Below are positions 23,679 through 32,400 of a DNA stretch of 64,000 nucleotides, piece by piece (position 1 is the stretch's first letter; every line of letters starts with the position of its first letter). Under the pieces are notes generated by a model that was given only the letters and a program-made list of their open reading frames with translations, did no database searches and had not been told where the DNA came from. The DNA is from Ferdinandcohnia sp036962705 (GTDB lineage: Bacteria; Bacillota; Bacilli; Bacillales; Bacillaceae_L). The DNA is taken from assembly GCF_036962705.1 (NCBI RefSeq), contig NZ_JBALOQ010000046.1, forward strand, positions 1 to 64,000, in the 5' to 3' direction. Made by a program: the position numbers and the translations under genes.

Positions 23679-24347
23679 ATGCAAGAAGTAAATTTCAGTA
23701 AAAAACCTATTTTTGAACGTTTTGAACGCTTTACAAAATCGTCTGTATGGCCAGCATACATTGGCTGTTTTATTGCTTTTATATATGCGGTTTTCGTCCG
23801 ATTTTATCATGCTGCTGGCGGCACGATTGGTATGACGGGGAAAATAAAAGATCCTGCACTATTTTACAAGGGAAGTTATATGGCAGGTCTTACCATCATG
23901 TTTTGTGGATTTGCTTTGATTGCGCTTATAAAGCCTTGGAGTAGGATTGTTCCGATAAAGATACCGTTGATTGGAGGCAGAAAAATTCATCCGCTTATTT
24001 TATTGACTCCCACTCTTTTAGGTACAGCCTTTTTACTTGCGCATGGAGTAAGTGGAATAATGACAAAAGTACTTCTGCTGGCAGGTTTCATTACAATGGA
24101 TTTCCCTGGATTTGTTGAAGTAGATGTTCGTTCCCTAGCTTTATGGGACTTATTAGTCTATGAACCTATATTTTGCTTTTTAGGTATAATGGCTGGCTTG
24201 ACTGCTGCTCATTATGCACAAGCCTCTGGGGTACAACAATCCACTTTTAGACGGGGTGCTATCCTTTATTTAAGCATAGTCTTTCTATTAACAACACTTT
24301 TCGCATCGTCTATCATTTTTGATTTCACTGATAAAATTAGTTTTTAA
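23679..24347 (+). CDS. multi-pass membrane protein, unknown function, related to the 26565 product
   Basis: This 222-residue protein has about five or six membrane segments (around residues 26-45, 68-88, 105-125, 130-150, 160-180, 195-212). I do not recognise a named family with certainty. The stretch WPAYIGCFIAFIYAVFVRF followed by a GxxxG-rich loop, and IPLIGGRKIHPLILLTPTL, resembles the C-terminal half of the protein at 26565-27671 (IPFIGGKSVPVLMAVIPASI). It is upstream of a two-component system in the same direction, and the direct-repeat motif before it suggests control by that regulator. Confidence 0.7.
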   Translation: MQEVNFSKKPIFERFERFTKSSVWPAYIGCFIAFIYAVFVRFYHAAGGTIGMTGKIKDPALFYKGSYMAGLTIMFCGFALIALIKPWSRIVPIKIPLIGGRKIHPLILLTPTLLGTAFLLAHGVSGIMTKVLLLAGFITMDFPGFVEVDVRSLALWDLLVYEPIFCFLGIMAGLTAAHYAQASGVQQSTFRRGAILYLSIVFLLTTLFASSIIFDFTDKISF

Positions 24348-24448
24348 ATGTCGATTGATTTAAAATAGTTTGATAAATTATTAGGATAGCATGGTAAAAT
24401 TAGGTGGAATTTTCCTTTTTTTATCTAATGAGAGGAGTGACCTAGTAT

Positions 24449-25123
24449 ATGAAGTTAACGGTTTTGCATATAGAAGATGATCAAGAAATTGGATCATGGG
24501 TAAGTGAATTTTTAACAGAATGTGGATATGAAGTTATTTGGATAACATCTGGTCATGAGGCAATGAAGCATATGGAGCGGGTGGATCTCGTTATTTTGGA
24601 TATTATGCTTCCTGGTTTAGATGGATATACAATCGGTCAGCGTCTAAAGCAGAAGTACCCGAATACGCCAGTCTTGATGTTATCGGCAAGAACTTCAATG
24701 GAAGATAAGTTACATGGACTCACTTTCGCGGATGATTATATAACAAAGCCCTACCATCCTGATGAGTTAGCGGCACGCATTCAAGTTTTAGTAAGGCGAT
24801 TAGGAGTCGTTTCCCCAGAAATTATTCAGGTCATGCACTTGCATATAGATCAGAAGGCAAACCGTATTTTGAATACAAATACGAATGCAGACATCGTTTT
24901 GACGGGGAAACAATTTCATATATTTATGTATTTACTAGACCACATGAATCATATATTGACGAAAAAACAAATCTACGAAGCGGTTTGGGGTGATCCATAT
25001 ATTGAAGGGGATAAAACATTAATGGTCCACATCCGCCACTTGCGGGAAAAAATTGAGTTGGACGCAAGCAATCCGCAAATTATCGAAACAATCCGGGGGA
25101 TTGGTTATAGGATGAGATCATGA
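24449..25123 (+). CDS. OmpR-family response regulator
   Basis: The 224-residue protein has a receiver domain with acidic pocket EDD (9-11), phospho-acceptor Asp51 in VILDIMLPG and Lys100 in YITKPYHP, then a winged-helix DNA-binding domain (VLTGKQFHIFMYLLDH, VWGDPYIEGDKTLMVHIRHL, IETIRGIGYRM). GAGAGGAGTGACC precedes the ATG. Its stop overlaps the kinase start in ATGA, so the pair is translated together. Likely targets are the flanking membrane protein genes, both of which carry an 11-bp direct repeat upstream. Confidence 0.92.
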   Translation: MKLTVLHIEDDQEIGSWVSEFLTECGYEVIWITSGHEAMKHMERVDLVILDIMLPGLDGYTIGQRLKQKYPNTPVLMLSARTSMEDKLHGLTFADDYITKPYHPDELAARIQVLVRRLGVVSPEIIQVMHLHIDQKANRILNTNTNADIVLTGKQFHIFMYLLDHMNHILTKKQIYEAVWGDPYIEGDKTLMVHIRHLREKIELDASNPQIIETIRGIGYRMRS

Positions 25124-26478
25124 ATATCATTCAATCTTTAATGACAAGGTATTTGATTCTTATTTTATTTGCTTTAGTTCTTATTCCACTTATTCCAGCC
25201 ATTTATTATTCTCCGCTCCTGTTCAATAAAGAATTGTACAATCCAGAAGAAATTGAAGAGATATGGAAACGAGAGGCAGCTGAATTAGATGGACATGAAG
25301 AGGAGGTCATTCATCACCGTCTTCAGTCTATAAAAAAGAAATATCCAAAGGCCGAGGTTTTCTGGATAAATGGAAGAGGCGAATCTAGATTTATCGGAAA
25401 TCAGTCTTCCGCAATTCCTGAAAATTGGACATTTATCGATTCCCTTGTATTTATGGAGGAAAGTAAATTTCATGTGGATACTTTTTTACAGAACAAGGAC
25501 CCTCAAAAAATATATACCATTACGGCGTTAATTGGAAATGATCCTAGGCAAGGGGTTATGGTTTTTCAAGTTCCGATCACTGATACAAATCTAGGCAGTA
25601 TTTCTCTATACGAAGACTTTCCATTCTTGATATTTTTTATCTCCATTAGTGGAGCATTTCTATTAATCTCTTGGTTTTTCTTTTTTAATATACGCAAAAG
25701 GCTTGTTAAGCTTCAAATGGCGATGACCGAAACGGGTAATGAAGGCATTCCTGATGAAGTAGTGATTAGAAAAGTGGACGAGATTGGAAGGCTGGAAGGT
25801 TCTTTTAACGAAATGATTAACCAGTTGAAGAGTAGCCGAGAGAGGGAGAATGAGGAAGAAAATCTCAGAAAACAGCTGATCGCCAATATATCTCATGACC
25901 TACGAACACCTTTAACAGTCATGAGACAGCATGTATATTCCGTAAAGAAGTATCGAGCATCATCTGCAGAAATAGAATCACTTCAAATTGTTGAAAACAA
26001 ACTAGATGATATGGATAAAATGATCAATAATCTACTTTCCTATAATCTGCTTTCAGCTGGTAAACACCCCATCGATATGCGCGATACGGATATATTGGAT
26101 GAGGTTAGGAAAGTTATAGCGGAATGGTATCCTATATTTGAACAGTTAAGTTTTGAAATAGATATTGATTTACCGGAAAAATCGCTGATATGGAAGGTAG
26201 ACCCTATTTGGTTTAAAAGTATTTTGGATAACTTAATACAAAATGTCATTCGACATGCTCGATCAGGGCATTATATTGGAATGCAAACAGTGGAACAGCA
26301 TGGAGCAACCTTTATTGTTGTAAAGGACAAGGGTGCAGGCCTAGATAAAGAATCTGAAGATAAAGGGGCTGGAATTGGATTATCGATTGTTTCACTCATG
26401 GTTAAGGAAATGAACCTAGAGTGGGAGACTTCCACTTCTACAGAGGGAACCAGCCATTATTTGAGTATGAAAACTTAA
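25120..26478 (+). CDS. sensor histidine kinase
   Basis: The 452-residue kinase has an N-terminal membrane helix (residues 9-30), an extracytoplasmic region of about 130 residues rich in Glu and His, a second helix (FPFLIFFISISGAFLLISWF, about 166-190), a HAMP-like linker, and a kinase core with H box ANISHDLRTPLTVM, N-box LIQNVIRHA, G1 KDKGAGLD and G2 GAGIGLSIV. The second Asn of the usual N-box is replaced by His-Ala context, which is common in this class. It should phosphorylate the adjacent regulator in response to an envelope signal that is not identifiable. Confidence 0.9.
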   Translation: MNIIQSLMTRYLILILFALVLIPLIPAIYYSPLLFNKELYNPEEIEEIWKREAAELDGHEEEVIHHRLQSIKKKYPKAEVFWINGRGESRFIGNQSSAIPENWTFIDSLVFMEESKFHVDTFLQNKDPQKIYTITALIGNDPRQGVMVFQVPITDTNLGSISLYEDFPFLIFFISISGAFLLISWFFFFNIRKRLVKLQMAMTETGNEGIPDEVVIRKVDEIGRLEGSFNEMINQLKSSRERENEEENLRKQLIANISHDLRTPLTVMRQHVYSVKKYRASSAEIESLQIVENKLDDMDKMINNLLSYNLLSAGKHPIDMRDTDILDEVRKVIAEWYPIFEQLSFEIDIDLPEKSLIWKVDPIWFKSILDNLIQNVIRHARSGHYIGMQTVEQHGATFIVVKDKGAGLDKESEDKGAGIGLSIVSLMVKEMNLEWETSTSTEGTSHYLSMKT

Positions 26479-26491
26479 ACAATTCTTAAAC
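26474..26491 (+). promoter_or_regulatory. direct repeat CTTAAAC-N4-CTTAAAC (candidate response-regulator box)
   Basis: Two identical heptamers CTTAAAC at 26474-26480 and 26485-26491, 11 bp apart, overlap the end of the kinase gene and precede the membrane protein gene at 26565. The same design lies at 23547-23564. Confidence 0.5.
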
Positions 26492-26564
26492 TTGAAGTCA
26501 CCTTAATGAACAGCTTTAAAGTTTATCCTTTTTATGAGTAACAAATAGAAAGGATTGTGTTCAT

Positions 26565-27671
26565 ATGGAGATTAGTACTCAAAAGGTAGATAATAATCGC
26601 GGGAGACTCATGACAAAATGGTATTCCTGGGTAGGTTATGCAGCGTGTTTTTGGTCAGTTCTTTATGGAATGATGCATTTTTACTGGTTACAAGGAGGCG
26701 AAGGCTATCCCTTTCATCATGAGCCAGAAATTGGAGTCTTTTCAGCCTTATTTACTTATCTGCCAATTCAAGCAGGCAGTTTGTTTTTTTGTGTTCTTTG
26801 TTTTCTCGGATTAATTGTTAGTTTAGCTATGAATCGTCCTTGGGGAAAAATGATTCCAAAATGGTTTATCATTATTTTTTCTTGGGCGTTTGCAGTTTTC
26901 TTGCTCCTTTTTATACCTGATTTCAGATTGATTGCGTCTATTGCTTATACATTTTTATTTATGTTTCCATTTAACTGGGAGGTATTGAATCAAATTATTT
27001 GCATAATTGGTGCATTATTGTGGATTTTTGCAGCTGTTTCTTATCAACGAAAGGTACGAAATGCATGCATGCACTGTGGAGGAAAAGAAAGTAGTCAGCC
27101 GTTTGTTTTAATCAGATGGGCAAAGTGGCTCACAATCATAGCTGCACTTGCTCCATTGCCATATGCAGTATCAAGAATTACCTGGGCATTAGGAATTCCT
27201 CTTGGTGTGGGGGATCAATTCTTAGAAGAAATGGTAAAAATGAACCCGATGGCTACTTTAACAGAATGGGTCTTTGCAGGGTTATGTTTTGGAGGAGGAC
27301 TTTTAACATTAGGATTAATTCAAAAGTGGGGAGAAGTATTTCCACGATGGATTCCTTTTATTGGGGGCAAGAGTGTACCAGTTCTAATGGCTGTTATTCC
27401 GGCATCTATTATGGCGATCGCTTTGACATCAGCTGGTTTTATTTTTACCTTGGGCTTTTTCGCGCTAAAGTTACAATTCGTCCCAGCTGGAGGAATCCTG
27501 TTAAGTGAACTAGGAGGGACAATTGGACCGATGCTGACATGGATACCTTGGGGAGTAGCTCTAGGACTTGCTACTATTTCCTACTATTATCGTCGTCGTG
27601 GGCAATGTAAATATTGCATGAGAGATGAAAAACATGTCCGGCTCGGACTAAATGATAAAAAAGCTGAATAG
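26565..27671 (+). CDS. multi-pass membrane protein with two CxxC motifs, unknown function
   Basis: The 368-residue protein has about eight to ten membrane segments in two related halves: YSWVGYAACFWSVLYGMMHF with NRPWGKMIPKW in the first, and WLTIIAALAPLPYAVSR with QKWGEVFPRWIPFIGG in the second. The second half resembles the 222-residue protein at 23679. Each half ends in a soluble CxxC pair (CMHCGGK near residue 168 and CKYCMRD near 345), which may bind metal or be redox-active. AAAGGATTGTG precedes the ATG. The 11-bp direct repeats upstream suggest control by the adjacent two-component system. Function unknown. Confidence 0.75.
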   Translation: MEISTQKVDNNRGRLMTKWYSWVGYAACFWSVLYGMMHFYWLQGGEGYPFHHEPEIGVFSALFTYLPIQAGSLFFCVLCFLGLIVSLAMNRPWGKMIPKWFIIIFSWAFAVFLLLFIPDFRLIASIAYTFLFMFPFNWEVLNQIICIIGALLWIFAAVSYQRKVRNACMHCGGKESSQPFVLIRWAKWLTIIAALAPLPYAVSRITWALGIPLGVGDQFLEEMVKMNPMATLTEWVFAGLCFGGGLLTLGLIQKWGEVFPRWIPFIGGKSVPVLMAVIPASIMAIALTSAGFIFTLGFFALKLQFVPAGGILLSELGGTIGPMLTWIPWGVALGLATISYYYRRRGQCKYCMRDEKHVRLGLNDKKAE

Positions 27672-27753
27672 TATGATACAAAGTATTCCGAAACTTTTCT
27701 CATTCTAATTCGTATGTAATGGTATGAGCAGTTTGGGGAAGGGGGGATGAACA

Positions 27754-28065
27754 GTGGTACGACACATAGCATTTGCGCTTCTGATTACTGTCGTTGAGGT
27801 AGTAATCCTGTTTGGGATTTCCCTTTATTTAGATGCAAATCTGTTAACTACCATGTTTTTCGGTTCTTGTTTCTTTATCCTATTCGCATTTCTAATGGGC
27901 TCCTCGGGTGATATCTTTACAAAAAACTCAGAGGTTGCCGTTTTTAATACATTTCTAGGAAGCTACAAACCAAGACATGAAAAAGCAATACTCAAGATAA
28001 GTCCATTTTTAACGGGATCACTCCTATGTCTGATTGTGTATTTAGTGATGGAGTATTTTATGTAG
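27754..28065 (+). CDS. small membrane protein (DUF3899-like)
   Basis: The 103-residue protein has three hydrophobic segments (residues 5-24, 30-48 and 85-101), with a polar loop SSGDIFTKNSEVAVFNTFLG between the second and third. Length and layout resemble DUF3899 proteins, but I hold that loosely. The start is GTG with GGGGGG seven bases upstream; no better ATG is in frame. It stands between the membrane protein gene and the sigma factor gene and is followed by a clear terminator. Confidence 0.65.
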   Translation: MVRHIAFALLITVVEVVILFGISLYLDANLLTTMFFGSCFFILFAFLMGSSGDIFTKNSEVAVFNTFLGSYKPRHEKAILKISPFLTGSLLCLIVYLVMEYFM

Positions 28066-28081
28066 ATAGAATCTGAACCCT

Positions 28082-28114
28082 AGCACCTGTCCAATTTTGG
28101 ATGGGTGCTTTTTT
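28082..28114 (+). terminator. terminator
   Basis: AGCACCTGTCCA and TGGATGGGTGCT pair over most of 12 bp around a short AT loop, followed by TTTTT. Confidence 0.75.
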
Positions 28115-28237
28115 GCGTTATCCAAACTTCCCTATTGCAAGCTTCAATTTCAATAAGGATAATTTAAGCAGAAACTTTTTTTACAATAAATAAATCCTTT
28201 TTTAAATCTTTTCGTCTTAATGAATGAGGTGATGAAA

Positions 28238-28807
28238 ATGCCCGAGGATCAGGAACTAATTGAGGAAATCCTGCAAGGTAGTCAGGCAGCGATGGAGGTT
28301 TTGACAAGAAAGTACTATAAATCCATCTATGCCTTTGTTTATCGAAAAGTGGGAAACAAGGAAATGGCATATGATCTGACACAGGAAATTTTTATAAAAA
28401 TGATGCAACGAATCAAGTCATATTCAAATAAAGGTAGCTTTAAAAGTTGGCTCTATACAATCGCCGTCAATCATTGTCGCGATTACTGGAGAAGTGCTGA
28501 TTATAAGCAAAGCTCCAAGCAAACAGAGCTTCAGGAAACGATCAAAAGTGAAAAAAGTAATGTTCCCTACATATTTGAACGAAAGAAAACGAGGGAGCAG
28601 GTGAAGGCAGCGATTAATAGTCTACCAGATATACAACGGGAGGCCGTGATTCTGAAATACTATCATGACATGAAAATTCAGGAGATCGCGGATGTTACGA
28701 AAGCGAATGTATCGACTGTTAAATCAAGGCTGAAGCAGGGCTTAGGAAAACTAGCAGCAGCTTTAGAAAGAGGTGAGGGATATGAACAACAACAGACAAA
28801 ACGATAA
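28238..28807 (+). CDS. ECF-like RNA polymerase sigma factor
   Basis: The 189-residue protein consists of sigma region 2 (IYAFVYRKVGNKEMAYDLTQ, IFIKMMQRIKSY, SFKSWLYTIAVNHCRDYWR) and region 4 (INSLPDIQREAVILKYYHDM, IQEIADVTKANVSTVKSRL) joined by a charged linker, the two-domain layout of ECF sigma factors. I take ATG 28238, six bases after GAGGTG; an ATG at 28220 lies before that site. It overlaps the next gene, a membrane protein that may be its anti-sigma factor, and leads into an ABC transporter, so the unit may be self-regulated and respond to a membrane or antibiotic signal. Confidence 0.88.
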   Translation: MPEDQELIEEILQGSQAAMEVLTRKYYKSIYAFVYRKVGNKEMAYDLTQEIFIKMMQRIKSYSNKGSFKSWLYTIAVNHCRDYWRSADYKQSSKQTELQETIKSEKSNVPYIFERKKTREQVKAAINSLPDIQREAVILKYYHDMKIQEIADVTKANVSTVKSRLKQGLGKLAAALERGEGYEQQQTKR

Positions 28808-29585
28808 TTTCGATGATGAGATTTTTGAATTGGAAAAGGAATTAGGAATGTCTCTCGATGAATTTGATGTGGAATTCCCAAGTGAAACTGAAATCATGAT
28901 GACTATTGATGCGATGAGACCATATGCACCAACGAAAGAGAGCAAATGGGAAACAATTTTTGCCAGTATAACTACTGTATTAAAACATTCAACAAGAGAA
29001 GTCTTTTATTTCTCATCATTGTTCTGGGGTTTAAATCTTTTATTTTTACTACTCGGGGTATTATCTGTCCTTTTTTACAAAATAGACCCCTATATCATTA
29101 TGCTGTATGTTGCACCACTCCCAACGATTATTGGGTTTATCGAGGTGATTAAGAGTAGTAATACCGAAATGGCTGAATTAGAGATGACATTTAAATTTAG
29201 CCTTCAGGAAATTATCCTATCTAGAATGGTAGTCGTAGGAGCCTTTAATGTCGCATTAAATGTCCTTTTAACCATTAGCTTAGCAATCCTTTTACCTGAG
29301 GTTATGATTGGAAAATTGCTTCTTTATTGGGCCACACCTTTTACTATCATTGCAGCGATCATGTTAGTTGTAGCCTCTAAGTATCGACAAGCATACAATT
29401 TTACCGGTGGACTTGTCCTTTGGACAGTAACTGTAGTGATAATGACAAAAAATGATGTCATCGAAAGAATCGAAACCATTTCAGGATTGGTTTATATTTT
29501 GATAACTATTGCTGCATCGATTTTTATCGTTGTAAAAATGATCAATATTTACAAAAGGGGTATTTCTTATGAATTTAACAATTGA
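28782..29585 (+). CDS. membrane protein coupled to the sigma factor (possible anti-sigma or ABC accessory)
   Basis: From ATG 28782 (after GAGGTGAGG) the product is 267 residues. The first 60 residues are acidic and soluble (DDEIFELEKELGMSLDEFDV), a size and position suited to binding a sigma factor, but no zinc anti-sigma HxxxCxxC motif is present. Six membrane segments follow (about 75-95, 102-122, 145-165, 175-195, 205-222, 232-252). It overlaps the sigma gene by 26 bp and the ABC ATPase gene by 17 bp, so translation of all three is coupled. I recognise no named family. Confidence 0.65.
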   Translation: MNNNRQNDNFDDEIFELEKELGMSLDEFDVEFPSETEIMMTIDAMRPYAPTKESKWETIFASITTVLKHSTREVFYFSSLFWGLNLLFLLLGVLSVLFYKIDPYIIMLYVAPLPTIIGFIEVIKSSNTEMAELEMTFKFSLQEIILSRMVVVGAFNVALNVLLTISLAILLPEVMIGKLLLYWATPFTIIAAIMLVVASKYRQAYNFTGGLVLWTVTVVIMTKNDVIERIETISGLVYILITIAASIFIVVKMINIYKRGISYEFNN

Positions 29586-30441
29586 GAATGTATCGAAAGT
29601 CTTTGATGATAAAAAGGCCCTGGACTCCATTCAATTAGAATTTACAACTGGAGTATACGGGATTTTAGGAGCAAATGGTTCAGGGAAGACAACATTAATG
29701 CGGATACTCGCCAGTGTGATGAAACCAAGCTCAGGAAGAGTTTTGCTAGATGGTCAGGATATAGCGGTGCTGGATTACCGGTATCGAGATGTCATCGGCT
29801 ACTTGCCACAGCATGTTGGATTGTATAAAAATTTTACGGCTGAAAAATTTCTACTATATATTGCAACCTTAAAGGGGCTAACGAAGGAAGATGCCAAGGT
29901 GAAGGTTGCAGAAACATTGGATTTGGTTGGGCTAGCTGATCAAGCGAAGAAAAAAGTAGGGAAGTTTTCAGGGGGAATGAAGCGTCGTGTTGGCATTGCT
30001 CAGGCTTTGTTGAACGACCCGAAGATTTTAATCGTGGATGAGCCGACAGCGGGCCTTGACCCAAAAGAAAGAATCCGTTTCCGGAACCTTTTATCGCAAA
30101 TCTCTACAAATCGAATTGTCCTGTTATCCACACATATTGTCTCAGATATTGAGTTCATAGCAAAGGAAGTGTTGATTTTAAAATCGGGTCATCTCGTCCA
30201 GAAGCAAACACCACAGCAGCTGTTAAAAGGAATCGAAGACAAAGTATGGTCGGTTACAGTTCAGAATGAGTCTGAGATTAAAAGATTCCAATCGATTTAT
30301 AAGGTTGGCAATATCGCACGGGTCGGGGACAACTTCCAGCTTCGTATTTTGAGTGACGTCAAACCTCATTTAAGTGCTATACATGAACATCCAAACTTAG
30401 AGGATTTATATCTCTACTACTTTGATGAGGAGGTGGCATAA
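29569..30441 (+). CDS. ABC transporter ATP-binding protein
   Basis: The 290-residue protein has Walker A GANGSGKTT, the Q loop with YLPQHVGLY, the signature FSGGMKRRVGIAQAL, Walker B ILIVDEPTAGLDP and the H-loop STHIVSD. It most resembles ABC-2-type exporters for drugs, lantibiotics or membrane repair. A C-terminal extension of about 80 residues follows the nucleotide-binding domain. The ATG has AAAAGGGG eight bases upstream and lies inside the preceding gene. It is followed without gap by its permease gene. Confidence 0.92.
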   Translation: MNLTIENVSKVFDDKKALDSIQLEFTTGVYGILGANGSGKTTLMRILASVMKPSSGRVLLDGQDIAVLDYRYRDVIGYLPQHVGLYKNFTAEKFLLYIATLKGLTKEDAKVKVAETLDLVGLADQAKKKVGKFSGGMKRRVGIAQALLNDPKILIVDEPTAGLDPKERIRFRNLLSQISTNRIVLLSTHIVSDIEFIAKEVLILKSGHLVQKQTPQQLLKGIEDKVWSVTVQNESEIKRFQSIYKVGNIARVGDNFQLRILSDVKPHLSAIHEHPNLEDLYLYYFDEEVA

Positions 30442-31539
30442 ATGGAGTTGTTGAAATTTGAGTTATATAAAATTTTTAAGCAAAGAATGGTCTATATTGT
30501 ATTTCTTCTATTGCTTGTGTTCTCGACGGGGTTTACATATTATCCTGGTGCTCATCAAGAGAAAGAATTGTATGAGCCATGGGAAGGGATGGTTACAGAG
30601 GATAAGCTCGAACTAGTTGCCAAGGAAAGCGAAGCATTAAATAAAAAAATAGAAAATTTGGATGAATTTGAGCTGTTAACGGATCAGGAATGGACAATTT
30701 ACGGAATCTACGAAACGATTGCATTGGGGAATCAAGTAGAGACGAATGCCAAGGAGAAAATTAAAGAGCTTTCATCGGAAACTAAATATAATAGCGAACT
30801 TCAAATAGCCATGTTAATGGAAATTGACACATCTTATTTCGGCTATAATAAAGCGCCAGGAGAAATCATTGATTATGCGAGTTTCTTTTCGATTCTAATC
30901 ACTGGAGCAATGCTGTTGGTTGGCCTTTCTACTATTTATACGCAGGATTATAGCAGTGGAGTAGATAATTATATTCTTAGCTCGAAAAAAGGTAGAAGTG
31001 CACTACTTCGAGCGAAAATTGGTGCAGCGTTAATTTACACGGTTCTGGTTGTCATTGGGTGGGAGATTTTCAATCTGGCGTGGAATTTTATCCAGTACGG
31101 TAATGGTGGCTGGGATACGTCAATTCAGTATATGTTTAAATACTATTTTTCACCTTATAGTTTCACAATGCTAGAGTACCATTTTCTTCAGCTTGGATTC
31201 CATTTGCTAGGAGCATGTAGTTTTGCCGTTATGATTGTTCTAATATCATCCGTTTGTAAAAATGCATTGGTTTCTCTTATCATCAATGGTGCGATTTTTG
31301 CCATACCATACTTATTAGTTGAAACACTTCAGCTCCCTAATTGGGTAGAGGATGTTTCCCAATTTTCCTTCCTCTATTTCATGAACGTCGAGCCATTTTT
31401 TGATGACTTTAAAACGATTAATCTGTTTGGAATGCCGGTTCTATATTCGATAGTCGGGGTTATTGTGATGCTAGGAATCGTCTTTGTTGTACCGTTGCTA
31501 ACATCACGTATTGTGAAAAATAAAGAAGTAACGTCATGA
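30442..31539 (+). CDS. ABC-2-type transporter permease
   Basis: The 365-residue protein starts with a membrane helix (MVYIVFLLLLVFSTGFTYYP), followed by a large extracytoplasmic loop of about 110 residues rich in Glu and Lys, and then five further helices, ending with ILGIVFVVPLLTSRIV-like sequence. This is the ABC-2 permease layout. It starts at the base after the stop of the ATPase gene, with GAGGAGGTG upstream, so the two form one exporter. The cargo is unknown; the linked sigma factor suggests a stress-induced defence function. Confidence 0.87.
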   Translation: MELLKFELYKIFKQRMVYIVFLLLLVFSTGFTYYPGAHQEKELYEPWEGMVTEDKLELVAKESEALNKKIENLDEFELLTDQEWTIYGIYETIALGNQVETNAKEKIKELSSETKYNSELQIAMLMEIDTSYFGYNKAPGEIIDYASFFSILITGAMLLVGLSTIYTQDYSSGVDNYILSSKKGRSALLRAKIGAALIYTVLVVIGWEIFNLAWNFIQYGNGGWDTSIQYMFKYYFSPYSFTMLEYHFLQLGFHLLGACSFAVMIVLISSVCKNALVSLIINGAIFAIPYLLVETLQLPNWVEDVSQFSFLYFMNVEPFFDDFKTINLFGMPVLYSIVGVIVMLGIVFVVPLLTSRIVKNKEVTS

Positions 31540-31544
31540 ATGTG

Positions 31545-31576
31545 ATCACCTGTCCTGTGGGGGGCGGGTGATTTTC
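31545..31576 (+). terminator. terminator of the sigma-ABC operon
   Basis: ATCACC and GGTGAT with additional G-C pairs (TGTCC with GGGGGCG) form a hairpin followed by TTTTC. Confidence 0.6.
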
Positions 31577-31591
31577 AATTACAAAAATAAG

Positions 31592-31612
31592 ACCCCCAAC
31601 GGTTGCTGGGGA
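31592..31612 (-). terminator. terminator of the AhpD-like gene
   Basis: CCCCAAC-GGTT-GCTGGGG forms a compact hairpin; on the minus strand it is followed by TTATTTTTG. Confidence 0.6.
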
Positions 31613-31624
31613 CCTTAAACCCAG

Positions 31625-32278
31625 TTATTCTTCAAAGCTTTGAATAAGGTTTGCTATATGGGCGTAAGCACCGCCTGCCCGAAGCGCAGCGGTTACCAAA
31701 ATTGCTTCCGCAAGTTCCTCACTCGTTGCTCCTAGCTTCACCGCATTTTTTGAATGAACATCAATGCAGTATGGGCATTGAGTTGCGTTTGCAACAGCTA
31801 CAGCTATGATTTCTTTAAACTTACTACTTAATTTTCCTTCTTTTGTTGCTGTAGCACTAAATGCTGCATATGATTTGAAACCGTCTGGGGCAAACTTGCC
31901 TAATTGGCCAAGATGTTTTAAATTTGAGCGGGCATAAAGTGTATCGGGAGCATCTTGATTTTTTGCATTATGTACATGCGTGCTATGGGTTACAGCTCCT
32001 CCTGCTTCAATTGCAGCTACAACAAATACAGCTTCGGTTAACTCTTCTAATGATGCACCAGCTTTTTTCGCACCTTTAGTATGTGCATCAATACAATAAG
32101 GACACTCTGTAACATGTGCAATCGCAACTGCAATAATTTCCTTTTCCTTCTTTGATAAGGCTCCTTCTTTCATAACTGCATCATCAAAAGCATTCATCGC
32201 TTTTAACTGTTCTGGCGCAAGGTCCTTAATTTTCGCAAAATGCTTTACATTTTCTTTCGGATAAAAGCTTGTGGACAT
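31625..32278 (-). CDS. tandem carboxymuconolactone decarboxylase (AhpD-like) protein
   Basis: The 217-residue protein is an internal duplication of the CMD/AhpD fold. Each half carries the redox motif and proton-relay His: ECPYCIDAHTKGAKKAGAS in the first, QCPYCIDVHSKNAVKLGAT in the second. The CxxC-x3-H layout is that of alkylhydroperoxidase-type proteins rather than true decarboxylases, so peroxide or thiol-redox chemistry is likely. A GGGGG ribosome binding site precedes the ATG. Adjacent duplicated AhpD proteins are common in Bacillus. It appears monocistronic. Confidence 0.88.
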   Translation of the reverse strand: MSTSFYPKENVKHFAKIKDLAPEQLKAMNAFDDAVMKEGALSKKEKEIIAVAIAHVTECPYCIDAHTKGAKKAGASLEELTEAVFVVAAIEAGGAVTHSTHVHNAKNQDAPDTLYARSNLKHLGQLGKFAPDGFKSYAAFSATATKEGKLSSKFKEIIAVAVANATQCPYCIDVHSKNAVKLGATSEELAEAILVTAALRAGGAYAHIANLIQSFEE

Positions 32279-32400
32279 AGGAGAACCCCCTTTTTTGATT
32301 CAAGTTAGTTTTACCATTAATTTTGGATAGCATTCTGGGTGAGGTTTTTTGTTACATGGGCGATTATTACTTTATATACTAAATCTAACTAATAAAACAT

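Noticed and set aside
27116..27508. 130-residue frame inside the 26565 membrane protein gene
   Set aside because: It is an out-of-frame shadow of a long membrane protein gene, with no ribosome binding site.
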